Assembly: GCA_020851615.1 (NCBI GenBank)
Contig: JADZCL010000335.1
Coordinates: forward strand, 1-23,621
DNA length: 23,621 bases
Source of the DNA: Rubrivivax sp.
GTDB lineage: Bacteria; Pseudomonadota; Gammaproteobacteria; Burkholderiales; Burkholderiaceae_C
Direction: 5' to 3'
The notes under the pieces were generated by a model. That model did not search any database and was not told the origin of the DNA. It saw nothing but the letters and a program-made list of their open reading frames with translations. A program made the translations under genes and the position numbers. Position 1 is the first letter of the stretch. Every line of letters begins with the position of its first letter. Shown here piece after piece: positions 15,186 through 22,112 of this stretch.

Positions 15186-15731
15186 ATGAGCGATCAACCA
15201 GCCGACGCCCACGAAGAACACGGGAACCTGATCAAGACGCCCAGGCAGTTGATCTGGACCGTGATCGCCTCGTTCCTGGTCCCGATCACGGTGATCATCA
15301 TGCTCACCCAATGCGTGAACCAGGACGAGCGCACCGGGGCGGGCAGCGACGGCATGGGCACGGAAGCCATTGCACAACGCCTGCAGCCCGTGGGCACGGT
15401 CGAGCTCCGCGACGCCTCGGCGCCCGCTGTCGTGCATACCGGCGAGCAGGTCTACCAGGGCCAATGCGCGGCCTGCCACGGCGCCGGTGTCGCCGGGGCC
15501 CCGAAGTTCGGCGATGCGGCGGCTTGGGGCCCGCGCGTGGCGACGGGCTACGACGCGCTGCTGAATTCGGCACTCAAGGGCAAGGGCGCGATGGCCCCGC
15601 AGGCCGGGGGGCAGTTCTCCGACTACGAGATCGGCCGGGCCGTTGTCTACATGGCCAACCACGGCGGCGGCAAGCTGGCCGAGCCTGCCGCTCCAGCGGC
15701 TGCGGCGTCTGCGGCCAGCGCCGCGAACTGA
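15186..15731 (+). CDS. Membrane-anchored cytochrome c5 family protein
   Basis: A 181-aa protein with an N-terminal cytoplasmic tail (1-20), one uncleaved transmembrane anchor (about 21-42), a linker, and a class I cytochrome c domain (about 84-165). The haem site is CAACH (C94, C97, H98), and M136 in GKGAMAPQ is the likely sixth ligand. Gly-rich GAGVAGAPKFGD and YEIGRAVVYMANHGGG are typical of cytochrome c5. It would carry electrons on the periplasmic face, for example toward a terminal oxidase. The C-terminal tail (165-181) is almost entirely Ala/Pro/Ser. The start is ATG 15186 with a strong AGGAG ribosome site (ends 15180); the upstream in-frame extension overlaps the promoter. It appears monocistronic because an intrinsic terminator follows 30 bp after the stop. 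Confidence 0.94.
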   Translation: MSDQPADAHEEHGNLIKTPRQLIWTVIASFLVPITVIIMLTQCVNQDERTGAGSDGMGTEAIAQRLQPVGTVELRDASAPAVVHTGEQVYQGQCAACHGAGVAGAPKFGDAAAWGPRVATGYDALLNSALKGKGAMAPQAGGQFSDYEIGRAVVYMANHGGGKLAEPAAPAAAASAASAAN

Positions 15732-15761
15732 GCGCGTCAGGGCCCCGCTGCCGTGCAACCC

Positions 15762-15786
15762 ACGCCGCCTGCGGGCGGCGTTTTTT
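15762..15786 (+). terminator. Rho-independent terminator after cytochrome c5
   Basis: ACGCCGCC (15762-15769) pairs perfectly with GGCGGCGT (15774-15781) around the tetraloop TGCG, followed directly by a T-run ending at 15786. The reverse orientation lacks a T-run, so it acts on plus-strand transcription. It is the clearest intrinsic terminator in the window. Confidence 0.93.
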
Positions 15787-15801
15787 CGCCCATGCGCGAC
15801 C

Positions 15802-16332
15802 TCAAGGCCGCGGGCGCAAGGTGAAGCCGAAGTGGGTGGGCATGGCCGCAAAGGGCATCTCGCGCAGTCGCCAGGCGCCAGCTTCCAGCGCATCGGCCGC
15901 GATGCCCATGTCCAGCGTGTGCACGAGGCCCAAGCCGATGTCGGCATGCAGGAAGAGCCGCCCGCGCTCGTCCTGCCAGGCCGATTCGACCACCGCCGCG
16001 CGGCCGGTGTGCGCGCAGACCGTGGCCGATGCGCCATCACCCGCAGGCTGCAGACGCCAGATCCACGGCGCGGCCTCGAGTTCGACATAGACGCGCTGCG
16101 GCCCGTTCTGGAAGAACCACGCGCCGCTGGCGTCGGCTGCGTAGTTGCGGTGGATGAAGGAGAGCAGTCGCTCGTGCGCGATACGGCTGCCCTTGACCTG
16201 CGGAAACGGGCCCGCAGCCTGCACGCGCGCGTCGCGCATGTACCAATCGCCGCGCGCATCCAGCGCCAGCCAGCCGTGGCAGTCGGGCACGTCCGGCCAC
16301 TTGCGCAGCGCGGCCTCGACGATCTCGTCCAT
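15802..16332 (-). CDS. Conserved protein of unknown function (176 aa)
   Basis: A soluble-looking 176-aa protein that I recognise only as a conserved Burkholderiales type without a function. It has no signal peptide and no transmembrane segment. Notable stretches are HGWLALDARGDWYMRD (19-34), FPQVKGSRIAHERLLSFIHRNY (43-64) and GAWFFQNGPQRVYVELE (69-85); these read as a beta-rich fold with many Trp and aromatic residues. No cysteine cluster or catalytic motif is evident. The start at ATG 16332 is 12 bp after the NTF2-like stop, so it is probably the last gene of the ilvE operon, with no intrinsic terminator after it on this strand. The context gives no firm clue to its job. Confidence 0.85.
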   Translation of the reverse strand: MDEIVEAALRKWPDVPDCHGWLALDARGDWYMRDARVQAAGPFPQVKGSRIAHERLLSFIHRNYAADASGAWFFQNGPQRVYVELEAAPWIWRLQPAGDGASATVCAHTGRAAVVESAWQDERGRLFLHADIGLGLVHTLDMGIAADALEAGAWRLREMPFAAMPTHFGFTLRPRP

Positions 16333-16344
16333 CGCTGGAGCTGG

Positions 16345-16791
16345 TCAATGAACGGTGGCCGGCCACTCCTGCACGGCAGGCGGCGGTTCGCCACGGCCCG
16401 GGCTGGCGTGGTGGGCCACCAGCCGCCAGCCCTGCGCCGTCTGCACGAAGACATGGGTGACGGTGACGAAGGCCTGGGCTGGGCCCTGCTCGCCGGCGAC
16501 CTGCACGCGCTCGACCAGGTGATGCACCGCCACGCCCAGGCTCTGCAGGCGGTGCACCTGCTCGGGCGCGATCGCCAGTCCGCCCTCGGCCAGCATGGCC
16601 CCGTAGCTGGCGCGGACGGCCGCAGCACCGATCACGCGCAGGCCGCCGGGGTGCACGCAGACGATTTCCTCGTCGTCGGCCCAGACGGCCATCAGCCGCG
16701 CCAGATCGCCCTGCTGCAGCGCGTCGTAGTACTGCGCCTCGACGTCTTCGGCACTGGCGGGCAGCGCCGGCCGGGGAACTCGCTGACGCAC
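16345..16791 (-). CDS. NTF2-like / SnoaL-fold protein
   Basis: A 148-aa protein when started at GTG 16791. The open frame reaches 16899, but that extension overlaps the zinc-finger gene and has no ATG, so the GTG (MRQRVPRPAL) after a GGCGGC-like stretch is preferred; the exact start is uncertain. The domain begins at DVEAQYYDALQQGDLARLMAVWADDEEIVCVHPGG (about 16-50), a classic NTF2-like opening with helix, 'WADD' and 'HPGG'. It continues with VRASYGAMLAEGG and ends with TVTHVFVQTAQGWRLVAHHAS. NTF2-like cones bind small hydrophobic ligands or act as lyases/isomerases; no catalytic residue can be assigned. It sits between the zinc-finger gene (31-bp gap) and the unknown 176-aa gene (12-bp gap) on the same strand. 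Confidence 0.85.
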   Translation of the reverse strand: MRQRVPRPALPASAEDVEAQYYDALQQGDLARLMAVWADDEEIVCVHPGGLRVIGAAAVRASYGAMLAEGGLAIAPEQVHRLQSLGVAVHHLVERVQVAGEQGPAQAFVTVTHVFVQTAQGWRLVAHHASPGRGEPPPAVQEWPATVH

Positions 16792-16822
16792 GATGCCGCC
16801 GCCTGTCTGCGTGCGCGCCGGG

Positions 16823-17029
16823 TCAGTGCGCCGCGTGCAGCCGCTCGCCGGCCTTGAGCCGGTAGGCCGTGCCGCAGTAGGGGCACGCGACGGGGCCATG
16901 CGCGAGGTCGAGGTAGACCCGCGGATGGTTGCTCCACAAGGGCATGGCCGGATTCGGGCAATGGGTGACGCCCGGGCCGAGCAGGTCGTCCGCGGCCAGT
17001 TCGACGACGGACTTGGGGCTCTCGCTCAT
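16823..17029 (-). CDS. Small CHCC zinc-finger protein
   Basis: A 68-aa protein of the zf-CHCC type (related to the mitochondrial complex I subunit NDUFS6 domain). Probable zinc ligands are C24 (THCPNP), H35 (SNHPRVYL), C49 and C52 (ACPYCGTAY). The stretch HPRVYLDL...CPYCGTAYRL is typical of the family. ATG 17029 has a GGAG ribosome site about 6 bases upstream. It begins 11 bp after the ilvE stop, and the pairing of ilvE with this small protein is common in betaproteobacteria. Its cellular role is not established. Confidence 0.92.
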   Translation of the reverse strand: MSESPKSVVELAADDLLGPGVTHCPNPAMPLWSNHPRVYLDLAHGPVACPYCGTAYRLKAGERLHAAH

Positions 17030-17040
17030 CCTGCGCTCCT

Positions 17041-17964
17041 TCAGACCTTGGCCAGCCAGGCGGCGTACTTCGGGTTGCGCCCCCCGACGATGTCGAAGAA
17101 CGCGGCCTGGATCTTCTCGGTCACCGGACCCCGCTCGCCGATGCCGATCTGCAGGCGGTCGAGCTCGCGGATCGGCGTCACCTCGGCGGCGGTGCCGGTG
17201 AAGAAGGCCTCATCGGCGATGTAGACCTCGTCTCGCGTGATGCGCTTCTCGACCACCTTGAGCCCGAGGTCGGCGCAGATCGCGAACACGGTGTTGCGCG
17301 TGATGCCGTTGAGCGCCCCGGCCGAGAGGTCGGGCGTGTAGACCACGCCGCCCTTGACGACGAAGACGTTCTCGCCCGCGCCTTCGGAGACGAAGCCCGC
17401 CGAGTCCAGCAGCAGCGCCTCGTCGTAGCCGTCTTCGGTGGCCTCCATGTTGGCCAGGATGGAGTTGCTGTAGTTGCTCACCGCCTTGGCCTGCGTCATC
17501 GTGATGTTGACGTGGTGGCGCGTGTAGCTGCTGGTCTTGACGCGGATCCCGCGGCGCAGGCCCTCTTCGCCGAGGTAGGCGCCCCAGGACCAGGCGGCGA
17601 TCATCAGGTGGATGGTGTTGCCCTTGGGGCTGACGCCCAGCTTCTGGTCGCCGATCCAGGTCAGCGGACGCAGGTAGCAGCTCTCCAGCCGATTGGCCTT
17701 GACGACGTCGAGCTGGGCCTGCATCACCTCCTCGAGCGAGTAGGGGATGCGCATGCGCAGGATCTTGGCGCTGTTGAAGAGCCGCTCGGTGTGCTCGCGC
17801 AGGCGGAAGATGGCCGTGCCGGCGGCCGTGTTGTAGGCGCGCACCCCCTCGAAGGCGCCGCAGCCGTAGTGCAGCGTGTGCGTGAGGACGTGGATCCGGG
17901 CGTCGCGCCACTCGACGAGCTTGCCATCCATCCAGATCTTGCCGTCACGGTCGGACATCGACAT
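17041..17964 (-). CDS. ilvE: Branched-chain amino acid aminotransferase
   Basis: A 307-aa class IV PLP transaminase (E. coli IlvE 309 aa) catalysing the last step of Leu/Ile/Val synthesis with glutamate as amino donor. The Schiff-base lysine is K160 in QAKAVSNYSNS. Other hallmarks are HYGCGAFEGVRAY (32-44), YLRPLTWIGD, SEGAGENVFVV, GITRNTVF and FFTGTAAEVTPI. Three in-frame starts lie close together; ATG 17964 is chosen because GAGG lies 6 bases upstream, while GTG 17976 and ATG 17958 are poorly spaced. It is followed at 11 bp by the CHCC protein and preceded at 36 bp by the 139-aa membrane protein on the same strand, so it is likely polycistronic. Confidence 0.96.
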   Translation of the reverse strand: MSMSDRDGKIWMDGKLVEWRDARIHVLTHTLHYGCGAFEGVRAYNTAAGTAIFRLREHTERLFNSAKILRMRIPYSLEEVMQAQLDVVKANRLESCYLRPLTWIGDQKLGVSPKGNTIHLMIAAWSWGAYLGEEGLRRGIRVKTSSYTRHHVNITMTQAKAVSNYSNSILANMEATEDGYDEALLLDSAGFVSEGAGENVFVVKGGVVYTPDLSAGALNGITRNTVFAICADLGLKVVEKRITRDEVYIADEAFFTGTAAEVTPIRELDRLQIGIGERGPVTEKIQAAFFDIVGGRNPKYAAWLAKV

Positions 17965-18000
17965 CGGGTACCTCACGCAGAGTGCAGACAGCCGGCGATT

Positions 18001-18420
18001 TTAGGGCGCGGCCGGCGGGGTCCCGCCGGGCGGGTCGGACTCCTCACCTGCCGCGCGCACGAGCGTGATTGCGCTGGCGCGCCCGCGCTTGAGCACGACG
18101 CGCACGGCGTCCCCGCCCGCATCGGTCCAGACGAAGGTCTCGGGTGTGGCAGCCGCCTTGCGGCCCAGGCTTGCGGCCAGCGGCAGGATCTGCAGCAGCC
18201 GCATGCCCGGGCGCAGCCGCGAGTGCAGCATCACCGCGCTGTCGATCTCCCCCAGCGGTCGGGCCGCCGCATCGCGCATGACGCGCAGCGCACGGCTGAA
18301 TTGCAGCAGCAGCCAGAAGACGACCACCGTCACCGCAAGCAGCACGCCCTGCCAGCCGAAGCCGACCCAGCCCGCGGCCACGGCGAACACCGCCAGGCTC
18401 CAGCCGGCGACCGGGTTCAC
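18001..18420 (-). CDS. Small membrane protein, unknown function (139 aa)
   Basis: The open frame extends to 18615, but that part overlaps the divergent glycosyltransferase and has low-complexity Ser/Arg/Cys content typical of a shadow. The start is taken as GTG 18420 (MNPVAGW), the point where a plausible membrane protein begins; GTG 18465 is possible. Two hydrophobic stretches (about 4-20 and 22-38) form a hairpin of helices, then a cytoplasmic-looking domain LQFSRALRVMRDAA...SAVMLHSRLRPGMRLLQIL. I recall similar hypothetical proteins in Burkholderiales near ilvE but no function. It is 36 bp upstream of ilvE on the same strand. The coding frame ends with a Pro/Gly-rich tail. Confidence 0.72.
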   Translation of the reverse strand: MNPVAGWSLAVFAVAAGWVGFGWQGVLLAVTVVVFWLLLQFSRALRVMRDAAARPLGEIDSAVMLHSRLRPGMRLLQILPLAASLGRKAAATPETFVWTDAGGDAVRVVLKRGRASAITLVRAAGEESDPPGGTPPAAP

Positions 18421-18448
18421 GCGCGACAGCGGCCCGACAATGCGGCCG

Positions 18449-19207
18449 ATGGAAGGCTTGCACACATGGGTGATCAACCTCGAGCGGGACAGGGCACGGC
18501 TGCAGCGCATCTCGCAGCAACTCGCGCCGACGGGCCTGGCCTGGACACGCATGCCAGCCGTGGACGGGCGCGCTCTGCCGCTGCCCGAACAGCAGCGGCT
18601 GCTCGATACCGCCACCTATCGGCGCCGGCACGGCATGGAGCCGGCACCCGGCGAGCTCGGATGTTACCTGTCGCATCTGGCCGTCATGCGCGCGCTGCTG
18701 GATTCCCCGCACCAGGCGGCCCTGGTGCTCGAGGACGACGTGCTGCTCACGCCGGCGCTGCCCGCGGTGCTGCAGGGCCTGCTGGCGTGCAGAGCACGCT
18801 GGGACCTGGTCAAGCTCTCGCGGGTGCATTCGGGCACGCCGCAGCGCGTGCAGGAGGTCGCGCCGGGCCATCACCTGGCCGTGATGTTCAGCCGCTGCAC
18901 CGGCAGCTCGGCCTACCTGCTGAGCCGGCGTGCCGCAGAGTCCTACCTGGCGGGGATGCTGCCGATGACGCTGCCCTACGACCACGTCTTCGATCAAGGC
19001 TGGACCTTCGGCCTGCAGGTGCGCATGGTCACGCCCACGCCGTGCATCCATGACGAGGAGATCGCCACGACCATCGGCAGTGGCGGCCACCGTCGCAAGT
19101 TCTCGGCCTGGCGACGGCTGCCAGCACACGCCTGGCGGGCAGGCAACGAGTTGCGCCGAGTCGCCTACGCGCTGCGCGAACTGCGGCGCGCCCGCCGCGC
19201 CGGCTGA
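18449..19207 (+). CDS. Glycosyltransferase family 25 (LPS-type)
   Basis: A 252-aa protein with the GT25 pattern: an N-terminal VINLERDRARLQR (8-20), VDGRALP, GELGCYLSHLAVMRALL (68-84) and ALVLEDDVLL (91-100), whose acidic pair D96/D97 is the likely metal/nucleotide-sugar site. GT25 enzymes add galactose or similar sugars to lipooligosaccharide cores or protein hydroxylysine. The C-terminus is strongly basic (RELRRARRAG), perhaps for membrane association. ATG 18449 or 18440 are both possible; no good ribosome site is seen for either. It is head-to-head with the 139-aa membrane protein with only about 20-28 bp between them, and its stop abuts the radA stop with no gap. It is the lone polysaccharide gene here. 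Confidence 0.88.
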   Translation: MEGLHTWVINLERDRARLQRISQQLAPTGLAWTRMPAVDGRALPLPEQQRLLDTATYRRRHGMEPAPGELGCYLSHLAVMRALLDSPHQAALVLEDDVLLTPALPAVLQGLLACRARWDLVKLSRVHSGTPQRVQEVAPGHHLAVMFSRCTGSSAYLLSRRAAESYLAGMLPMTLPYDHVFDQGWTFGLQVRMVTPTPCIHDEEIATTIGSGGHRRKFSAWRRLPAHAWRAGNELRRVAYALRELRRARRAG

Positions 19208-20566
19208 CTACAGGCTGCGCACCACCTCCATCGCCTGCTCGATGCGCTCGACGGCGTGGATCTCGAGACCCTCGAAGAGCGCCTTGCGGGGCGCGTTCGC
19301 CTTGGGCACGACGGCAATGCCGAAGCCGAGCTTGGCGGCTTCGCGCAGCCGCTCCTGGCCCCGCGGCGCAGGGCGCACCTCGCCGGCCAGGCCCACTTCG
19401 CCAAAGGCGATGAAGCCGCGCGGCAGCGCGCGTGCGCGCAGGCTGCTCTGGATGGCCAGCAGCACCGCCAGGTCGGCCGCCGGTTCGGCGATGCGCACCC
19501 CGCCCACGGCGTTGACGAACACATCCTGATCGGCGCAGGCGACACCGGCGTGGCGGTGCAGCACGGCCAGCAGCATTGCCAGGCGGTCGCGGTCCAGCCC
19601 GACCGAAAGGCGGCGTGGGCTGGCACCGCCGCCGTCGACCAGCGCCTGCACCTCGACCAGCAGCGGTCGCGTGCCCTCGAGCGTGACCAGTACGCACGAA
19701 CCCGGGACCGGCGCGCCGTGGGTGGAGAGAAATATGGCGCTCGGGTTGCTGACACCCTTCAAGCCCTTCTCGGTCATCGCGAAGACGCCGATCTCGTTGA
19801 CGGCGCCGAAGCGGTTCTTGATCGCGCGGACGAGGCGAAAGCTGCTGTGCGTGTCGCCCTCGAAGTACAGCACGGTGTCGACGATGTGCTCGAGCACGCG
19901 CGGGCCGGCCAGCGCGCCCTCCTTGGTCACGTGGCCCACCAGGACCAGTGCACAGCCGCGCGTCTTGGCCAGCCGCGTGAGCTGCGCTGCGCACTCGCGC
20001 ACCTGCGCCACCGAACCCGGCGCCGAGCTGAGCTGCTCGGAGTAGAGAGTCTGGATCGAGTCGATGACGCAGAAGGCCGGCTCCTCGGCGGCAAGGGTGG
20101 CCTGGATGCGCTCGAGGTTGATCTCGGCCTGCACCCGCACGCCCGCACCGGCCAGCCCCAGGCGGCGCGCCCGCAGCGCCACCTGGGCGCCGCTTTCCTC
20201 GCCGGTGACGTAGAGCACCTTCATGCGCGCCGACAAGGCGTCCAGCGCCTGCAGCAGCAGCGTGCTCTTGCCGATGCCGGGGTCCCCGCCGATCAGCACC
20301 ACGCCGCCGGGCACGATGCCGCCACCCAGAACGCGGTCGAGTTCGGGCAGGCCCGTGGGGGTGCGCTGCACGTCGGTGGCCTCGATCTCGCTGAGCGTGG
20401 CCACCGGCTGCGTCTTCGCCAGCGCCTGATAGCGGTTCTTCGCGCCCGCAGCCGGCTCGGCCGGACCCTCGTCGAGGGTGTTCCAGGCCTCGCAATGCGG
20501 GCACTTGCCCAGCCACTTCGGGCTCGTGCCGCCGCATTCGCGGCAGGTGTAGATGCTGCGCCGCAT
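19208..20566 (-). CDS. radA: DNA repair protein RadA
   Basis: A 452-aa RecA-like branch-migration ATPase (E. coli RadA 460 aa) acting in recombination and repair of stalled forks. An N-terminal C4 zinc finger (C8, C11, C22, C25) is followed by Walker A GDPGIGKST (94-102, K100), the VIDSIQTLYS Walker B region (167-176), the RadA-specific KNRFG motif (250-254) and a C-terminal Lon-like domain (about 290-450; IAFGEVGLAGEVRP). All key residues are intact. ATG 20566 starts right at the zinc finger; the open frame upstream overlaps glsB. It begins 7 bp after the glsB/yeaQ-like stop and is therefore probably the last gene of an alr-glsB-radA operon. It ends directly against the convergent glycosyltransferase stop. 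Confidence 0.97.
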   Translation of the reverse strand: MRRSIYTCRECGGTSPKWLGKCPHCEAWNTLDEGPAEPAAGAKNRYQALAKTQPVATLSEIEATDVQRTPTGLPELDRVLGGGIVPGGVVLIGGDPGIGKSTLLLQALDALSARMKVLYVTGEESGAQVALRARRLGLAGAGVRVQAEINLERIQATLAAEEPAFCVIDSIQTLYSEQLSSAPGSVAQVRECAAQLTRLAKTRGCALVLVGHVTKEGALAGPRVLEHIVDTVLYFEGDTHSSFRLVRAIKNRFGAVNEIGVFAMTEKGLKGVSNPSAIFLSTHGAPVPGSCVLVTLEGTRPLLVEVQALVDGGGASPRRLSVGLDRDRLAMLLAVLHRHAGVACADQDVFVNAVGGVRIAEPAADLAVLLAIQSSLRARALPRGFIAFGEVGLAGEVRPAPRGQERLREAAKLGFGIAVVPKANAPRKALFEGLEIHAVERIEQAMEVVRSL

Positions 20567-20573
20567 CCGCGGT

Positions 20574-20846
20574 TCAGGCCGTCCCGCTGCTGCCGCTGCT
20601 GCCGCCGCCGCGCAGCTTCTGCACGATGAAGAGCAGCACGACCGCCCCGACGACCGAGGCGATCCAGCCCGCCGGCTGGTCCGCCGCATACCAGCCCATG
20701 CTCTGCCCGACGAAGCCCGCGATCAGCGAGCCGGCGATCCCCAGCAGGCTGGTCAGGATGATGCCCATCTTCTGCTCGCCGGGCAGCACGAAGCGCGCGA
20801 TGGCGCCGACAACCAGTCCGACGATGGCAACCCAGACGTAGTGCAT
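20574..20846 (-). CDS. GlsB/YeaQ/YmgE family small membrane protein
   Basis: A 90-aa protein with three predicted helices (about 3-20, 27-48, 60-77) and the family's Gly-rich pattern: GLVVGAIARFVLPG, MGIILTSLLGIAGSLIAGFVGQ, and GWIASVVGAVVLLFIVQKL. Members are called transglycosylase-associated proteins, but their function is not established; several are stress-induced. A strong AGGAG-type ribosome site precedes ATG 20846 by about 6 bases. The C-terminus is a Gly/Ser tail. It lies between alr (33 bp upstream) and radA (7 bp downstream), all on the minus strand. Confidence 0.93.
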   Translation of the reverse strand: MHYVWVAIVGLVVGAIARFVLPGEQKMGIILTSLLGIAGSLIAGFVGQSMGWYAADQPAGWIASVVGAVVLLFIVQKLRGGGSSGSSGTA

Positions 20847-20879
20847 GCAACTCTCCTCATGATGAAGACAGCGGGTGGG

Positions 20880-21995
20880 TCAGAAAACCACTCGCACCGG
20901 CACCCGCTGGGCCAGTGCGCACATCAGTTCGTAGCCGATCGTCGCGGCGGCATGCGCCACCTCGTCGATCGGCAGGCGGCTGCCCCGCGGGCCCTCGCCC
21001 CAGAGCGTGACCTCGCTGCCGGGTGCGGCCTGCGGCACCGGCTCGAGATCGACCGCCAGCATGTCCATCGACACGCGGCCGACCGTGACGGTGCGCACGC
21101 CATCGACCAGCACCGGGCTGCCGCTGCCGGCGTGGCGCGGGTACCCGTCGGCGTAGCCGCAGGCGACGATGCCGATGCGCTGGGCGCGCGGCGCGACGTA
21201 GGTGCTGCCGTAGCCGACGCAATCCCCGGGCTGCAGGTGCTGCACGGCGATCAGCTGCGAGCGCAGCGTCAGCGTCGGGCGCAGGCCCCAGTGCGCGCTG
21301 TCGTGCGCCGGGAAGTCGGGCGCACTGCCATAGCAGAGGATGCCTGCACGCACCCAGTCATTGCGCACGCGGCCACCCAGCGGTCCACCGGCGGCAGCCA
21401 GGTGGCGCAGGGTGGCGGCGCTGTTGGCGAGGCTGCGCTCGCCAGGCAGGTCCTGCGTGGCCGACTCGAAGGCGGCGAGTTGCGAGGCGATCCCGCGCGG
21501 CCCGTCGGCATCGGCGAAGTGCGTCATCAGCGTGATCTCGTCGACCTGCGGCAGCGCCTGCAGGCGCGCAAAGGCGCTGCGCAGGGCTGCCGGCGCAAAG
21601 CCGAGCCGGTTCATGCCGCTGTTCATCTTCAGGAAGACGCGCTGCGGCACCTTGGTCTTGTGCAGGGCCAGCCAATCGATCTGTGCGTCGCAATGGACCA
21701 CGTGCCACAGCGACAGGCGTGAACACAGCTCGAGGTCGCGCGGCTCGAAGCAGCCTTCCAGCAGCAGCACCGGCCCCCGCCAGCCCAGGGCGCGCACACG
21801 CTCGGCCTCTGCCAGATCCAGCAGCGCAAAGCCGTCTGCGCCGCGCAGGCCCTCGTACGCACGCTCGATGCCATGCCCGTAGGCGTTGGCCTTGATGACT
21901 GCCAGCACGCGGGCGTCCGCGGCGGCCTCTCGCGCGCGCGCGAGGTTGTGCGCAAGCGCCGTGGTGTGCACGAGGGCTTCGATCGGACGCGGCAT
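20880..21995 (-). CDS. alr: Alanine racemase
   Basis: A 371-aa PLP enzyme interconverting L- and D-alanine for peptidoglycan. The PLP lysine is K35 in [11 protein letters not shown]; the second catalytic base is Y262 in VGYGSTY. Other family features are [13 protein letters not shown] (121-133), [29 protein letters not shown] (280-292) and [12 protein letters not shown] (306-317). ATG 21995 fits the usual N-terminus; the frame stays open for a further ~1.5 kb upstream through lplT, which is a shadow. It is divergent from lplT with about a 117-bp spacer, an arrangement I recall from other betaproteobacteria. It probably shares a transcript with glsB and radA. Confidence 0.97.
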   Translation of the reverse strand: MPRPIEALVHTTALAHNLARAREAAADARVLAVIKANAYGHGIERAYEGLRGADGFALLDLAEAERVRALGWRGPVLLLEGCFEPRDLELCSRLSLWHVVHCDAQIDWLALHKTKVPQRVFLKMNSGMNRLGFAPAALRSAFARLQALPQVDEITLMTHFADADGPRGIASQLAAFESATQDLPGERSLANSAATLRHLAAAGGPLGGRVRNDWVRAGILCYGSAPDFPAHDSAHWGLRPTLTLRSQLIAVQHLQPGDCVGYGSTYVAPRAQRIGIVACGYADGYPRHAGSGSPVLVDGVRTVTVGRVSMDMLAVDLEPVPQAAPGSEVTLWGEGPRGSRLPIDEVAHAAATIGYELMCALAQRVPVRVVF

Positions 21996-22034
21996 GGCGC
22001 GCGGATTCTGCCAGCGGGCGACCTTGTAAGCGCA

Positions 22035-22043
22035 TGCTATAAA
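22035..22043 (+). promoter_or_regulatory. Candidate extended -10 promoter for lplT
   Basis: TGCTATAAA is an extended -10 form (TGn followed by TATAAA) in the alr/lplT divergent region, predicting a start near 22050. No good -35 is visible at 16-18 bp, which extended -10 promoters can tolerate. Confidence 0.45.
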
Positions 22044-22073
22044 CCGCCGCCTGACGGACTGGAGCCTGGGCGT

Positions 22074-22090
22074 CGGCGGCGTGGCCGCCG
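22074..22090 (+). repeat. GC-rich hairpin in the lplT leader
   Basis: CGGCGGC and GCCGCCG form a 7-bp stem with a 3-nt GTG loop, 5 bases before one candidate start (GTG 22095) and 23 bases before the preferred start (GTG 22113). It is not followed by T's. It could limit ribosome access in the leader; this is inference. Confidence 0.4.
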
Positions 22091-22112
22091 CGCCGTGATT
22101 GCGCGCGACACG

